In this document: piece by piece, positions 24,602 through 32,351 of the stretch
Layout: every line of letters starts with the position of its first letter
Numbering within the stretch: the stretch's first letter is position 1
From: an uncultured Bacteroidota bacterium
GTDB taxonomy: Bacteria > Bacteroidota > Bacteroidia > Chitinophagales > Chitinophagaceae
Length of the DNA stretch: 32,822 nt
Assembly: GCA_903821465.1 (NCBI GenBank)
Contig: CAIJLK010000128.1
Coordinates: forward strand, 1 to 32,822
Reading direction: 5' to 3'
Program-made: the position numbers and the translations under genes
The notes under the pieces: model-generated
The model's input: the letters and a program-made list of their open reading frames with translations, nothing else
What the model was told of the DNA's origin: nothing
Databases searched by the model: none

Positions 24602-25468
24602 TTATTGCTTTGTTTGGTATAATAATTTAAATGCATTCAAAACAGCTTGATGCATTATGGTAGCATGGTCTTCCTGAGGTAGGTAGTCGTGATATACCTT
24701 TACACTTTTGTTTTTTGCGCTTCTGATTTTATCGGCCAATAAATTTACATCCACTTCCATCACTCTAGGAATGGCTGTGGGGGTAAGTCCCTCTTTTCCA
24801 ACACCTATATATACAGCTGTTTGTTGATTAAAACTTGCATCAAAGAATTTTGCAGGTTGATTAAGTATGGAACCGTTGTTCCACCATAAACTCGGACTAA
24901 CGATAATATATCTATTGAAAAGAAATGGCTTAGTAAATAAAATCTCAGTAGCTAGCAGTCCGCCTAGTGATTGCCCGATAATAGTTTTATCAGTATTGGT
25001 CTTGAATTTGGTATCAATATAGGGTTGTAAATCCTTTTCAATAAAAGCAATAAAACGATTTGAATGGCCAGTTGTAGGGTATTTTGTAACATCCTCTTTG
25101 ATAGATGTGGGGAAGGTAAAGTCTCTTCTTCTATCTACGGTGGCAATGCCTACCACTATTGATTTTGGAACTTGGTTGATCCATTCAAAACTGTTGAATT
25201 GCACTAGACCTACTATATGAATAAAGTCTTCATCTGCAGAACCATCCAACAAATAAATGACGGGATATTTTTTTGCATCATTTTGGTCGTAGCCCTCAGG
25301 TAAATAAATATTCAAGATCCTTTTTTCAGATAACTCGGATGATTGTATTTCATCGATCAACCCAAGAACAAAAGGTTTACTCTTATCTTGTTGTTTTAAA
25401 TGATTTGTTTGACCTAATAAGGTGGTAGTTAAAACGATGCAAAGAAAAAAAACTACTATTTTATTCAT
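24602..25468 (-). CDS. Secreted putative esterase (esterase D / IroE-like)
   Basis: Alpha/beta hydrolase of the putative esterase family (PF00756 type), 288 aa. The signal peptide is MNKIVVFFLCIVLTTTLLGQ. Family features are LNIYLPEGYDQNDAKKYPVIYLLDGS, the nucleophile elbow IIGQSLGGLLATE, SPSLWWNNGS and a C-terminal histidine in LPQEDHATIMHQA. This layout is seen in esterases acting on siderophores or other small esters, but the substrate is open. It follows the EamA gene by 27 nt and precedes the YdeI-CDGSH gene by 7 nt, so it is in an operon-like run. Confidence 0.86.
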   Translation of the reverse strand: MNKIVVFFLCIVLTTTLLGQTNHLKQQDKSKPFVLGLIDEIQSSELSEKRILNIYLPEGYDQNDAKKYPVIYLLDGSADEDFIHIVGLVQFNSFEWINQVPKSIVVGIATVDRRRDFTFPTSIKEDVTKYPTTGHSNRFIAFIEKDLQPYIDTKFKTNTDKTIIGQSLGGLLATEILFTKPFLFNRYIIVSPSLWWNNGSILNQPAKFFDASFNQQTAVYIGVGKEGLTPTAIPRVMEVDVNLLADKIRSAKNKSVKVYHDYLPQEDHATIMHQAVLNAFKLLYQTKQ

Positions 25469-25495
25469 TTTGTAAATCTACTAGTCATTTTCAAT

Positions 25496-25921
25496 TTATT
25501 TCCATATTAAAATGATCATACCTGTTAAGATAAAAGCAGCACCTGCTAAAACTTTTGCGGTTATAGGTTCTTTTAAAAGTATGAAGGAAAGAAGCAGCGT
25601 TACAACAATACTTGCTTTATCAATACTGGCAACATAAGATACCTGCCCCTCTTTCATAGCCCTATAATAAAAAATCCAAGATAGGGATGTAGTAATTCCA
25701 GAAATGGCTAAAAAAATCAAATTACTTTTCGGGGCTTGTTTTATTTCTGACAAGGCATTGTTCAGTAAAAAAGCATTAGCTGTAATGATAGCAAATACAA
25801 CTGCAGTTCTGATGCTCAGGGCTACATCGCTACTTAGACTCTTCATTCCGAATTTTGCGATAACTGAAGTAAGCCCAGCAAATACCATTGAAATGATTGC
25901 AAATAGTTTCCATTTTTCCAT
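25496..25921 (-). CDS. EamA-type small-molecule transporter (single domain)
   Basis: Inner-membrane protein of 141 aa with five hydrophobic helices, matching one EamA (DMT) repeat. The N-terminal helix WKLFAIISMVFAGLTSVIAKFGMK and the mid segment TTSLSWIFYYRAMKEGQVSYVASIDKASIVVTLLLSFILLKEP are typical of one-domain DMT members, which work as dimers. The end GAAFILTGMIILIWK fits. It is the first gene of the long minus-strand run. Substrate unknown (metabolite or drug efflux). No -7 consensus box was found upstream. Confidence 0.86.
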   Translation of the reverse strand: MEKWKLFAIISMVFAGLTSVIAKFGMKSLSSDVALSIRTAVVFAIITANAFLLNNALSEIKQAPKSNLIFLAISGITTSLSWIFYYRAMKEGQVSYVASIDKASIVVTLLLSFILLKEPITAKVLAGAAFILTGMIILIWK

Positions 25922-26154
25922 CTCAGTAATTTTTATATTATAGTTGAATATTACATTACTTTCTTAAAGCCTAGCTTTCAAATATTGCAGTTTTCGATTG
26001 AAATCAGTTTGGAAAATAAAGGTACAAAAATTATCAAAATTCACTTCTAAATGAGATATCAAGCAATTTGCCATATGTGAATAATGCAATTAGCTTTTAG
26101 AATTGTATAAGTAAAGCATATTGGAATGTATGACCTTCGAAAGCTTTCTTCTCA

Positions 26155-26184
26155 TTGTAACAGGGTACAATTATCTAAAATTGT
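26155..26184 (+). promoter_or_regulatory. Two adjoining inverted repeats upstream of the cytochrome pair
   Basis: TTGTA (26155-26159) with TACAA (26166-26170), and ACAATT (26167-26172) with AATTGT (26179-26184), form two overlapping short palindromes 20-50 nt before the ATG at 26205. They have the size of operator half-sites. They lie in the 283-bp divergent region with EamA, where nothing else was recognised. No regulator gene is adjacent. Confidence 0.3.
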
Positions 26185-26204
26185 GATGACCAAAACTTGC
26201 AGTT

Positions 26205-26777
26205 ATGAAAAATCCATTACTGATAAAGCATTTTCTACCATTTATGCAGTGGTTTGCACTAATGATTTGTATTGCCATTGGAATTGACTTTATACTTCAC
26301 CAGTTTGATTTAGTATTTATTGGTCTTTATCTTGGTATCTGCGGTACTATCTCTATTTTGCTTTCGTTCTTTTACTCTTTGAGGAAACGTAAAATTATTG
26401 AATCGGGCTCTCCTAAAAAACTATTACTACTTCATGAATATCTTTCATGGGCGGGTTCCATTATGCTGCTCGTTCATGCCGGAATTCATTTCAATGCGTG
26501 GCTACCATGGTTTGCTATTCTAATGTTATTAATTACTGTGGGCAGTGGTTTAGTTGGTAAATTTCTTTTAATTAAATCAAATGAATCTCTAAAGGAAAGA
26601 AGGGTAGAATTAATTAATTCAGGTTGCAGTAAAGAAGATGCTGATAAAGAATTATTTTTTGACTCTATCACGGTAGATCTAATGAAAAAGTGGCGGATAG
26701 TTCATTTACCCATTACGTTCCTATTTGGAATTTTGTCACTCTTGCATATAATTACCATCTTAATGTTTAGCAAATGA
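26205..26777 (+). CDS. Four-helix membrane protein, probable di-haem b-type cytochrome subunit
   Basis: Inner-membrane protein of 190 aa with hydrophobic helices near residues 13-33, 35-57, 80-97 (continuing to about 120) and 163-187. Histidines lie where haem b ligands would sit: HEYLSWAGSIMLLVHAGIHF in the third helix and VHLPITFLFGILSLLHI in the last. This pattern resembles ferric-reductase-like or DUF4405-type cytochromes b, but I cannot name a family. The next gene, an octahaem cytochrome c, starts within its stop codon (ATGA overlap at 26774-26777), so the two are translationally coupled. The inferred role is quinol oxidation with electron transfer to the periplasmic cytochrome, or the reverse. 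Confidence 0.75.
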   Translation: MKNPLLIKHFLPFMQWFALMICIAIGIDFILHQFDLVFIGLYLGICGTISILLSFFYSLRKRKIIESGSPKKLLLLHEYLSWAGSIMLLVHAGIHFNAWLPWFAILMLLITVGSGLVGKFLLIKSNESLKERRVELINSGCSKEDADKELFFDSITVDLMKKWRIVHLPITFLFGILSLLHIITILMFSK

Positions 26778-27538
26778 AAAAGGCAATCATATTGGCGATA
26801 ATAGTTATTTGCATTATTCTTAGTTACCAGTTTCCTTATGCAATGCTTAATCCTGGGGAATTGGTAGAAGGACATCAGAATTTGAAAAATAAATGCCTGT
26901 CATGCCACACTGCATTTTCTGGAATTTCAAACGACAAATGTATTTCATGTCATAAATTGTCAGAAATAGGGAAAGATACTTTGCTAGGAATTGGAACAAT
27001 TGGTAATAAAGTAAAACCATTATTCCATCAACAACTTTCTAGTCAGGAATGTTCTTCGTGCCATACTGATCATAAGGGTGTTAAACCCGGAATACTTATA
27101 AGTAGTTTTAAGCATGAAATGTTGTCTCAAAGCATTTTGGTTAATTGTACGTCCTGCCACCAAAAGCCAAATGATGTCTATCATCAGGTTCTGACAGCAG
27201 GCTGTGATAAATGTCATAGTACGAATAAATGGCTACCTTCTACTTTTGACCATTCGAAATATTTTCAGCTAGACAAACATCACAATGTTACTTGCGCTTC
27301 TTGCCACACCAGTAATAATTTTGCTATTTATACCTGTTATAGCTGTCATGAACATTCAGAAAGTAACATGATTTCAAAACATAGTGAAGAAGGTATCTAT
27401 AATATCACTAAATGTGCATCCTGTCATAAAAGTGCCAATAAGGATGATATAGGTGAGGACAATGAATCAAATCAAAAAGATAGGAATAATGCCAAGGAGT
27501 ACATAAGGAAACATGAAAATGATAAAGATGATGACTGA
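26774..27538 (+). CDS. Octahaem c-type cytochrome, membrane-anchored
   Basis: Multihaem cytochrome c of the c3/c7-like class, 254 aa. An uncleaved-looking N-terminal helix (AIILAIIVICIILSYQF) would anchor it on the periplasmic side. Eight CXXCH haem-attachment motifs start at residues 41, 56, 93, 125, 144, 174, 188 and 214. Extra histidines before several of them (FHQQL, FKHEM, YHQVL, FDHS, KHH) are probable distal ligands. The last about 35 residues are very charged (Lys, Asp, Glu, Asn), with no haem motif. It overlaps the upstream membrane protein by ATGA. The pair is likely an electron conduit between the quinone pool and periplasmic partners. The physiological acceptor is unknown. Confidence 0.88.
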   Translation: MKKAIILAIIVICIILSYQFPYAMLNPGELVEGHQNLKNKCLSCHTAFSGISNDKCISCHKLSEIGKDTLLGIGTIGNKVKPLFHQQLSSQECSSCHTDHKGVKPGILISSFKHEMLSQSILVNCTSCHQKPNDVYHQVLTAGCDKCHSTNKWLPSTFDHSKYFQLDKHHNVTCASCHTSNNFAIYTCYSCHEHSESNMISKHSEEGIYNITKCASCHKSANKDDIGEDNESNQKDRNNAKEYIRKHENDKDDD

Positions 27539-27556
27539 GTTTCGATTATTAAATAA

Positions 27557-27832
27557 TTATTTTTTGTATTCATCTCTCATTGCACGAAGATCAATTTTCG
27601 AACAATCAACAATTAGATCTTTCACGATTTTTAATGGTATTTCATCTTTACTTTTGAAATTGATGCAGCCTTTTTGAAATTTTGCATCTTTCAACAACAC
27701 TTTATATTTTTCGTATATAGTAGTTGAACCGTACATTGGCAATACGTGTAATGACATATAATTTTTCATGCTAGAAAGTCCATATTTAAAAGTTCCCGGT
27801 GCATTATAAATAATCATCACTTTTCCCATCAT
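27557..27832 (-). CDS. DUF1801-like protein, probably damaged at its 5' end
   Basis: The intact frame from ATG 27832 encodes 91 aa. Family-like features are MIIYNAPGTFKYGLSSMKNYMSLHVLPMYG and FQKGCINFKSKDEIPLKIVKDLI, related to DUF1801/YdhG proteins. The frame continues upstream for 36 further sense codons (ILEFIAIQPEERRELL...) and then reads ATG TAA at 27946-27941. The expected start codon is thus followed at once by a stop (a one-base change from CAA). Without another start the protein loses a normal N-terminal helix. Either this is a young pseudogene or the 91-aa product is used. It lies next to another damaged gene. Confidence 0.6.
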   Translation of the reverse strand: MMGKVMIIYNAPGTFKYGLSSMKNYMSLHVLPMYGSTTIYEKYKVLLKDAKFQKGCINFKSKDEIPLKIVKDLIVDCSKIDLRAMRDEYKK

Positions 27833-27972
27833 TGGTGCAATTACTGGGGTAACTGTTTTGTCTTTTTGAATAATAATTTCATGAAGTTGAGTTAATAATT
27901 CTCGTCTCTCTTCTGGTTGGATTGCTATAAATTCTAAAATTTACATGCTATGATTTTTCTTTAATTTTGGAT

Positions 27973-28341
27973 TTAATCCAATTTATTAATCCGTCGTTTC
28001 GATTCTTCTAATGTCATATCTTCCATCATTGATGTTCCACCTGCTTGTAAAGCTGATTTATACACTTCGTCGCAGTTTCTCACATACATATAAATAGAAA
28101 CGGGCATTGAACCAAACTGATCAGTTGGTTCTCCCATCATTATTCTGTTTTTTCCAATTTTCATTTCTGCATGCATTACTGAACTATCGTAATGCGCTAA
28201 TTGAATAGCCTTTTTTATAATCAGGTGGAAGTTATCCCATAAAAGGCTTGAATTTTTAATTATTTGGATATGTCTGCAAAAGTCAAGTACCTTATACAAA
28301 AAAATGAAAAGAATATCGCTCATATTAATAATATCAATCAT
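27973..28341 (-). pseudogene. VOC/PhnB-like (glyoxalase-fold) gene remnant
   Basis: The central part (HAEMKIGKNRIMMGEPTDQFGSMPVSIYMYVRNCDEVYKSALQAGGTSMME) is clearly a PhnB/VOC-type domain. The usual C-terminus (FWGDRxxxxxDPxGxxW) is absent; the frame ends EDMTLEESKRRINKLD. The N-terminal 45 residues do not resemble the family. In another frame, rc of about 28260-28290 encodes YLTFADISK before a stop, which looks like the lost first strand of the domain. The 5' end also overlaps the start of the plus-strand cyclase gene (28304). I treat it as a decayed gene. Confidence 0.6.
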
Positions 28342-29107
28342 TGGTTGTAATCAACCAACTAAAAAAACCACTTTGGCTGCACAGTTAGCAACTGGGAAAT
28401 GGATTGATCTGAGCCATGATTTTTCAGAAAAAACAATTTATTGGCCAAATAATCCAACAGGGTTTAAACTCGATACGCAATTCAATGGAATTACAGCAGC
28501 GGGTTTTTATTATTCATCCAACTTCTTTTCTTCGCCCGAACATGGTGGTACCCATTTGGATGCACCAGTACATTTTGCAAAAGGAAAATGGAGTGTTGAT
28601 GAAATTCCGACTGAGCAACTGATAGGTGAAGCTGTCGTAATTGATGTAACGGAAAAAACAAAAAGCAATCCCGATTACCAGATTACACAGGAAGATATAG
28701 AGAATTGGGAAAAACAATACGATAAAATTCCTTCTAATGCGATCCTCCTTTTCAGAACAGGTTGGAGCAAGTTTTATTCCGACGCTCAAAAATACTTGGG
28801 TACAGCTGAAAAAGGTCAGGAAGCAGTAAAAAAACTTCATTTCCCTTCTATACATCCTGAGCTAGCCGAATGGTTAACAAAGAACAGGAAAATAAAGGCG
28901 GTTGGTGTCGATTGCGCCAGTGTGGACTATGGACAATCTGTCTATTTTAAAACACACCAAATCCTCTATGCTCAGAATATTATAGGATTTGAAAACCTGA
29001 CAAATTTAGAACGACTGCCTCAAAAAGGTTCATTTGTCATTGCACTGCCAATGAAAATAAAAGGAGGCTCCGGAGCACCATTGAGAATTATTGCATGGAT
29101 TGAATAA
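28304..29107 (+). CDS. Lipoprotein cyclase / kynurenine formamidase-like hydrolase
   Basis: Metal-dependent hydrolase of the cyclase family (kynurenine formamidase KynB-like), 267 aa. A lipoprotein signal, MKRISLILIISIIGCNQ, puts the lipidated Cys at residue 15. The family metal motif HxGTHxDxPxHF is present as HGGTHLDAPVHF. Other segments are WIDLSHDFSEKTIYWPNN, LLFRTGWSKFY and VGVDCASVDYGQ. Export as a lipoprotein makes a housekeeping role in tryptophan breakdown less likely; the substrate is open. It is the only plus-strand gene in the right part of the window. Its start overlaps the VOC remnant on the other strand. Confidence 0.87.
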   Translation: MKRISLILIISIIGCNQPTKKTTLAAQLATGKWIDLSHDFSEKTIYWPNNPTGFKLDTQFNGITAAGFYYSSNFFSSPEHGGTHLDAPVHFAKGKWSVDEIPTEQLIGEAVVIDVTEKTKSNPDYQITQEDIENWEKQYDKIPSNAILLFRTGWSKFYSDAQKYLGTAEKGQEAVKKLHFPSIHPELAEWLTKNRKIKAVGVDCASVDYGQSVYFKTHQILYAQNIIGFENLTNLERLPQKGSFVIALPMKIKGGSGAPLRIIAWIE

Positions 29108-29139
29108 CTATTTAATAGAAACATGTCAGTCGCCATATT

Positions 29140-29146
29140 GCCTAAC
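29140..29146 (-). repeat. Isolated GTTAGGC half-site (attC R'-like) downstream of phzF-like gene
   Basis: On the minus strand GTTAGGC fits GTTRRRY exactly. It lies in the 55-bp gap between the converging cyclase and PhzF genes, where the 3' boundary of a PhzF cassette would be expected. No matching partner arm was seen, so it may be chance. Confidence 0.25.
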
Positions 29147-29162
29147 CATTTTTGCAGTAATT

Positions 29163-29951
29163 TTATTCTGTCCAAAAGTTTCCAATGGAATATGTTTTTG
29201 CTTGTCCACTAATTATAACTCGGTCTCCTCTATCTTGACAATATAGTTTGCCCATTCGTTCTGATACTTGTTGAGCATAAAGTTCTTTTTTATTTAGTCT
29301 TTTCGACCAAAATGGAATTAAGGAACAATGTGCAGAACCTGTTACAGGATCCTCTAAAATGGATGCTTGTGCTGTAAAAAACCTTGAAACGAAATCACAA
29401 TTATCTCCAATAGCGGTTACAATTACGCCTCCAGGGTCAAGGTTTATTTGGTCAAATAATTGTCGGTCAATTTTAATATTTCTGATTGCTGTTTCGTTTT
29501 CATATACCAAAACATAGTCCCTTGATTTTAAAACCTCTTTAGGTTTAATATTTAAAGAGTTTAAAACTGTAGAAGGCAAACTGTCTGCAATAGGCATTCT
29601 TGCGGGAAAATCCATTTTATATAGCCCATCTTCGGCTTTAACAATTAAGTTGCCACTTAATGTTTCAAAAACAATTAGATCTTTTTTATAGTCGAGTATT
29701 GTCTTTAAACAATGTGCAGTTGCAAGTGTGGCGTGTCCACACAAATCCATTTCAATTTCAGGAGTAAACCAACGCAAATGAATTTTATCTCCTTTGTCTA
29801 CAAAAAAGGCAGTCTCTGCAACTGCATTTTCTTTTGCAATTTTCAGTAAAATTCCATCTTCCAACCAATGGTCTAATGGCACAACACAAGCAGGATTCCC
29901 ACCAAATGTTTTATCTGTAAATGCATCTATTTGATAAAGGCTAAGTTTCAT
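29163..29951 (-). CDS. PhzF-family isomerase/epimerase-like protein
   Basis: PhzF/diaminopimelate-epimerase-fold protein, 262 aa from the ATG at 29951. N-terminal LYQIDAFTDKTFGGNPACVV, NAVAETAFF (with the catalytic-type Glu), FTPEIEMDLCGHATLATAH and late DPVTGSAHCSLIPFW are the signature segments of the family. The two-domain epimerase fold gives the expected length of about 260-280. The frame is open to 29978, but the extra residues (MAASLKDIS) read through an attC-like boundary (AGCCAACG), so the shorter start is preferred. No phenazine genes are nearby; the function is an unknown isomerisation. It appears to be a single-gene cassette in the repeat-separated array. Confidence 0.87.
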   Translation of the reverse strand: MKLSLYQIDAFTDKTFGGNPACVVPLDHWLEDGILLKIAKENAVAETAFFVDKGDKIHLRWFTPEIEMDLCGHATLATAHCLKTILDYKKDLIVFETLSGNLIVKAEDGLYKMDFPARMPIADSLPSTVLNSLNIKPKEVLKSRDYVLVYENETAIRNIKIDRQLFDQINLDPGGVIVTAIGDNCDFVSRFFTAQASILEDPVTGSAHCSLIPFWSKRLNKKELYAQQVSERMGKLYCQDRGDRVIISGQAKTYSIGNFWTE

Positions 29952-30063
29952 GCTGATGTCTTTTAAACTTGCAGCCAACGGTTCCGTATTGGCGATCGTT
30001 TTACTTCTTTTATAAATTAGTACATTGATTTTCTTGGCTTAGTTATTATTTGTAGCGTGTATT

Positions 30064-30648
30064 TTATTGCAATTCAACTATAACTTCATTTTTTCGATTA
30101 AAAACTTCATAAGGTGCATTGTAGCCAAAAAAATAAAATTGATTAGTATACTTTATACCTTCAGCATCTAAAGCCGCTTTTAAATTCTGTTTATACTTTT
30201 CAATTTTAGTATCATTAGCCCAACCGCTAAACCTTATCGCAGCAAGGTTTTTTGCAGGTTCTTGCTTAAATTCTATGCCTGTTTGATTAGGCTTAGGAAG
30301 CATGTCCTTTTTAAATTTCTTAGGAACCATAAACATCATAGTCATCGAATCCTCTAATGACATCGAGACTGGGGAAGTCATAGATATTTTTTCATTCCTC
30401 TCATTATTTCCAAAAATATATCCCGCTAGAATAGAGAAACCTTTACTTGAAGAATTTTTATATCCTTTTGTGGAGAGTCTGACTAAGGTAAATAAAGTAG
30501 TTTCATAACTTCTTATTTCAAATTGTTTATACTTTTTTTTGACGACATAAGGGTATCTTTCAATATTTCTTTGGATATGAATAAAATAAAGTTGGATAAA
30601 GATAAATGCTAGTAGAATTACTACAAGTGCGATTATTACTATTTTCAT
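30064..30648 (-). CDS. SOUL-family haem-binding protein, membrane-anchored
   Basis: SOUL/p22HBP-like protein of 194 aa with an N-terminal membrane anchor (IVIIALVVILLAFIFIQLYFI). Family features are ERYPYVVKKKYKQFEIRSYE, GFSILAGYIFGNNERNEKISMTSPVSM and FMVPKKFKKDMLPKPNQ. Next come AAIRFSGWANDTKIEKYKQNLKAAL and the C-terminal FFGYNAPYEVFNRKNEVIVEL. SOUL proteins bind haem or porphyrin; the physiological role in bacteria is unclear. It is a minus-strand gene flanked on both sides by attC-like boundaries. No link to the octahaem cytochrome upstream in the window is shown. Confidence 0.88.
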   Translation of the reverse strand: MKIVIIALVVILLAFIFIQLYFIHIQRNIERYPYVVKKKYKQFEIRSYETTLFTLVRLSTKGYKNSSSKGFSILAGYIFGNNERNEKISMTSPVSMSLEDSMTMMFMVPKKFKKDMLPKPNQTGIEFKQEPAKNLAAIRFSGWANDTKIEKYKQNLKAALDAEGIKYTNQFYFFGYNAPYEVFNRKNEVIVELQ

Positions 30649-30688
30649 TTTTTTATTTTAGTATGTAGCTGTTTTTATTTATAATGAC

Positions 30689-30787
30689 CGCCAACGAACA
30701 GGTATTGCTGCAGGTGTGGAATTCATTGCTTGCGCTTAGCTGATGTTTCATTGTCCAGCCCTGCTTACACAAAACCCAATGTTAGCC
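30689..30787 (-). repeat. Imperfect attC-like element B (between SOUL and SMP-30 genes)
   Basis: Read on the minus strand it starts GGCTAAC (30787-30781) and ends GTTGGCG (30695-30689). Inner arms GCAGGGCTGG (30764-30755) and CCACACCTGC (30719-30710) match at 8 of 10 pairs. Length is about 99 nt. It is shorter and less regular than elements C and D but has the same end motifs and the same position after a minus-strand gene. Confidence 0.45.
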
Positions 30788-30823
30788 GTAGTTACCCTGA
30801 GCTAAACTAATATTGAACCTTAT

Positions 30824-31804
30824 CTAAGGTTTTATTCCCGGAATTTTTATCCTCACTTTATATATGTTTGAAGCAGCTACAATATAAAGCGTTTTATAAT
30901 CTTCATCACCCCAGTTTAAGTTTGTTACATCCTCACCTAATTCAATCAAACCAATTTCTTTTCCATTGGGAGAAAATACGTGTACACCTTGCCAGTTGCA
31001 CAAATAAACATTTCCTATGCTATCTACCTTCATTCCATCGCCAATAGTGGTGCTAAAAATTTTTCCGTTTTTTAAAGTTCCGTCCGTAGCTACTTCATAA
31101 CGTCGCAATAGTTCTTTTGAATCATAACTACACACGTACAAATATTTTTCGTCAGGCGAAAAAGCTATCCCATTTGGATAACGGTAATCTTCAGAGAGTA
31201 AAGTGAGGCTATCATTATAGTACCTGTAAATGCCGTTTTGCGCTTGAGCTTTATGCTCGTCTTTGTCGCCATTTTTTAATCCGAATGGTGGGTCGGTGAA
31301 ATAAACAGAACCGTCCCGTTTCACAGCTAAATCATCAGGGCTGTTTAAGCGTTTACCTTTATAAGAATCAACAACAGTTTTTACTGCTCCATTTTTTGTA
31401 ATCATAGCGATTGCATGATTGCTATGCTGACATACCAGGATGTTGCCCTGGTTGTCATAAGCTAAACCATTAGAGCCATAGTCTCTGGGTAAACCAACTG
31501 TATCTGTACCAGTAAAGCCACTACTTTCGATAAGAATTTCAGCTTTGCCGTCTTTCGCTATCTTATAGATTTTGTTAGCACGTAAATCACTAACCATAAG
31601 ATAGCCATTTTTAGACCACAGCGGACCTTCTAAGAAACCAAAAGCTCCTGCTATTTTCTGTACTTTTTGCGATGTATCAACAAGTTGAAGAAAAGAAACG
31701 TCAAGAATTTTAAATGGCGAGTTTTGTGCCAGTCCTTTTTGATTTAATAGCAGTATAAAAATCATGCAATGAACTGTTCTAATATTTTTGTAAGATATTT
31801 TCAT
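30824..31804 (-). CDS. Secreted SMP-30/gluconolactonase-like beta-propeller
   Basis: Six-bladed beta-propeller of the SMP-30/gluconolactonase/LRE family, 326 aa from the ATG at 31804. The N-terminus (YKNIRTVHCMIFILLLNQKGLAQ) is a signal peptide. Family features are FGFLEGPLWSKNGYLMVSD (metal-binding Glu), GSNGLAYDNQGNILVCQH, LNSPDDLAVKRDGSVYFTDPPFG, YPNGIAFSPDEKYLYVC and IGDGMKVDSIGNVYLCNW. It likely hydrolyses a lactone or related ester in the periplasm. The frame is open to 31837, but those 11 extra codons lie in the end of repeat element C, so the internal ATG is used. It is a single-gene unit between elements B and C. Confidence 0.88.
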   Translation of the reverse strand: MKISYKNIRTVHCMIFILLLNQKGLAQNSPFKILDVSFLQLVDTSQKVQKIAGAFGFLEGPLWSKNGYLMVSDLRANKIYKIAKDGKAEILIESSGFTGTDTVGLPRDYGSNGLAYDNQGNILVCQHSNHAIAMITKNGAVKTVVDSYKGKRLNSPDDLAVKRDGSVYFTDPPFGLKNGDKDEHKAQAQNGIYRYYNDSLTLLSEDYRYPNGIAFSPDEKYLYVCSYDSKELLRRYEVATDGTLKNGKIFSTTIGDGMKVDSIGNVYLCNWQGVHVFSPNGKEIGLIELGEDVTNLNWGDEDYKTLYIVAASNIYKVRIKIPGIKP

Positions 31805-31819
31805 GTTGATTTGTATTAC

Positions 31820-32014
31820 GGCTAACGCCCCAGGCATTGAAGCAGTTGGGGAATGTCCTTACTGCTGCTGGAACGGGTGCCGAATGAAGTTACAAAAGAT
31901 TCAGATATATTTTCTGCTGGGATTTATCGTGACAAGCGGAGTAAAGGTGTTGGGAAATGTTATGTTGCTCAAGAGATAATCTACTGTACCAATTGCTTCA
32001 ATGCAATGTTAGGT
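31820..32014 (-). repeat. attC-like element C, 195 nt, 3' of the DUF433/DUF5615 pair
   Basis: Plus-strand ends are GGCTAAC (31820-31826) and GTTAGGT (32008-32014). Inside them GCATTGAAGCAGTTGG (31834-31849) pairs with CCAATTGCTTCAATGC (31989-32004) over 16 positions with one G.T. Spacers between end and arm are 7 and 3 nt. On the minus strand this reads ACCTAAC ... GTTAGCC, the attC RYYYAAC ... GTTRRRY layout with one mismatch. It is the same length as element D and nearly the same sequence, with its first 62 nt identical. It begins 7 nt after the DUF5615 stop. Confidence 0.7.
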
Positions 32015-32021
32015 GCACACT

Positions 32022-32351
32022 TTATTTAAGCGTTACAACTAAGGGCCCAATGGGTAATGGTGGATTATCTAAATATGAATGAACCTGTGCAGTTAACTTC
32101 GTAAGTTCTGAGTACGAATTGATTGAAGCATTTAAAACAAATACTGTTATAGAATATTTTGAAAAATTCTGTTGATAACTCAGGTTTTTATCAAAAGTGA
32201 ACAAAGCATCGAATTGATTCTCGATTAGTAATTTTAGAAGCTGTCCATTTTTAATGCCATTCCAACCTTTATCGCGGACGGTATAAATTTCGTGTTCTGT
32301 AAAATCTAGTTTTAAACGTTTTGGCAGATTTTCATCAAGCAAGAGCTTCAT
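32022..32351 (-). CDS. DUF5615 PIN-like protein (putative toxin)
   Basis: A 109-aa protein of the DUF5615 PIN-like/Mut7-C type, a predicted RNase fold. It starts MKLLLDENLPKRL, where Asp6 and Glu7 are the family's acidic active-site residues. TVRDKGWNGIKNGQLLKLL and DALFTFDKNLSYQ (a further Asp) follow, then the last strand SITVFVLN. The gene overlaps the upstream DUF433 gene by 17 nt on the same strand, the usual order antitoxin then toxin. The pair is bracketed by two 195-nt repeats. Toxicity and RNase activity are inferred from family context, not shown. Confidence 0.83.
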   Translation of the reverse strand: MKLLLDENLPKRLKLDFTEHEIYTVRDKGWNGIKNGQLLKLLIENQFDALFTFDKNLSYQQNFSKYSITVFVLNASINSYSELTKLTAQVHSYLDNPPLPIGPLVVTLK

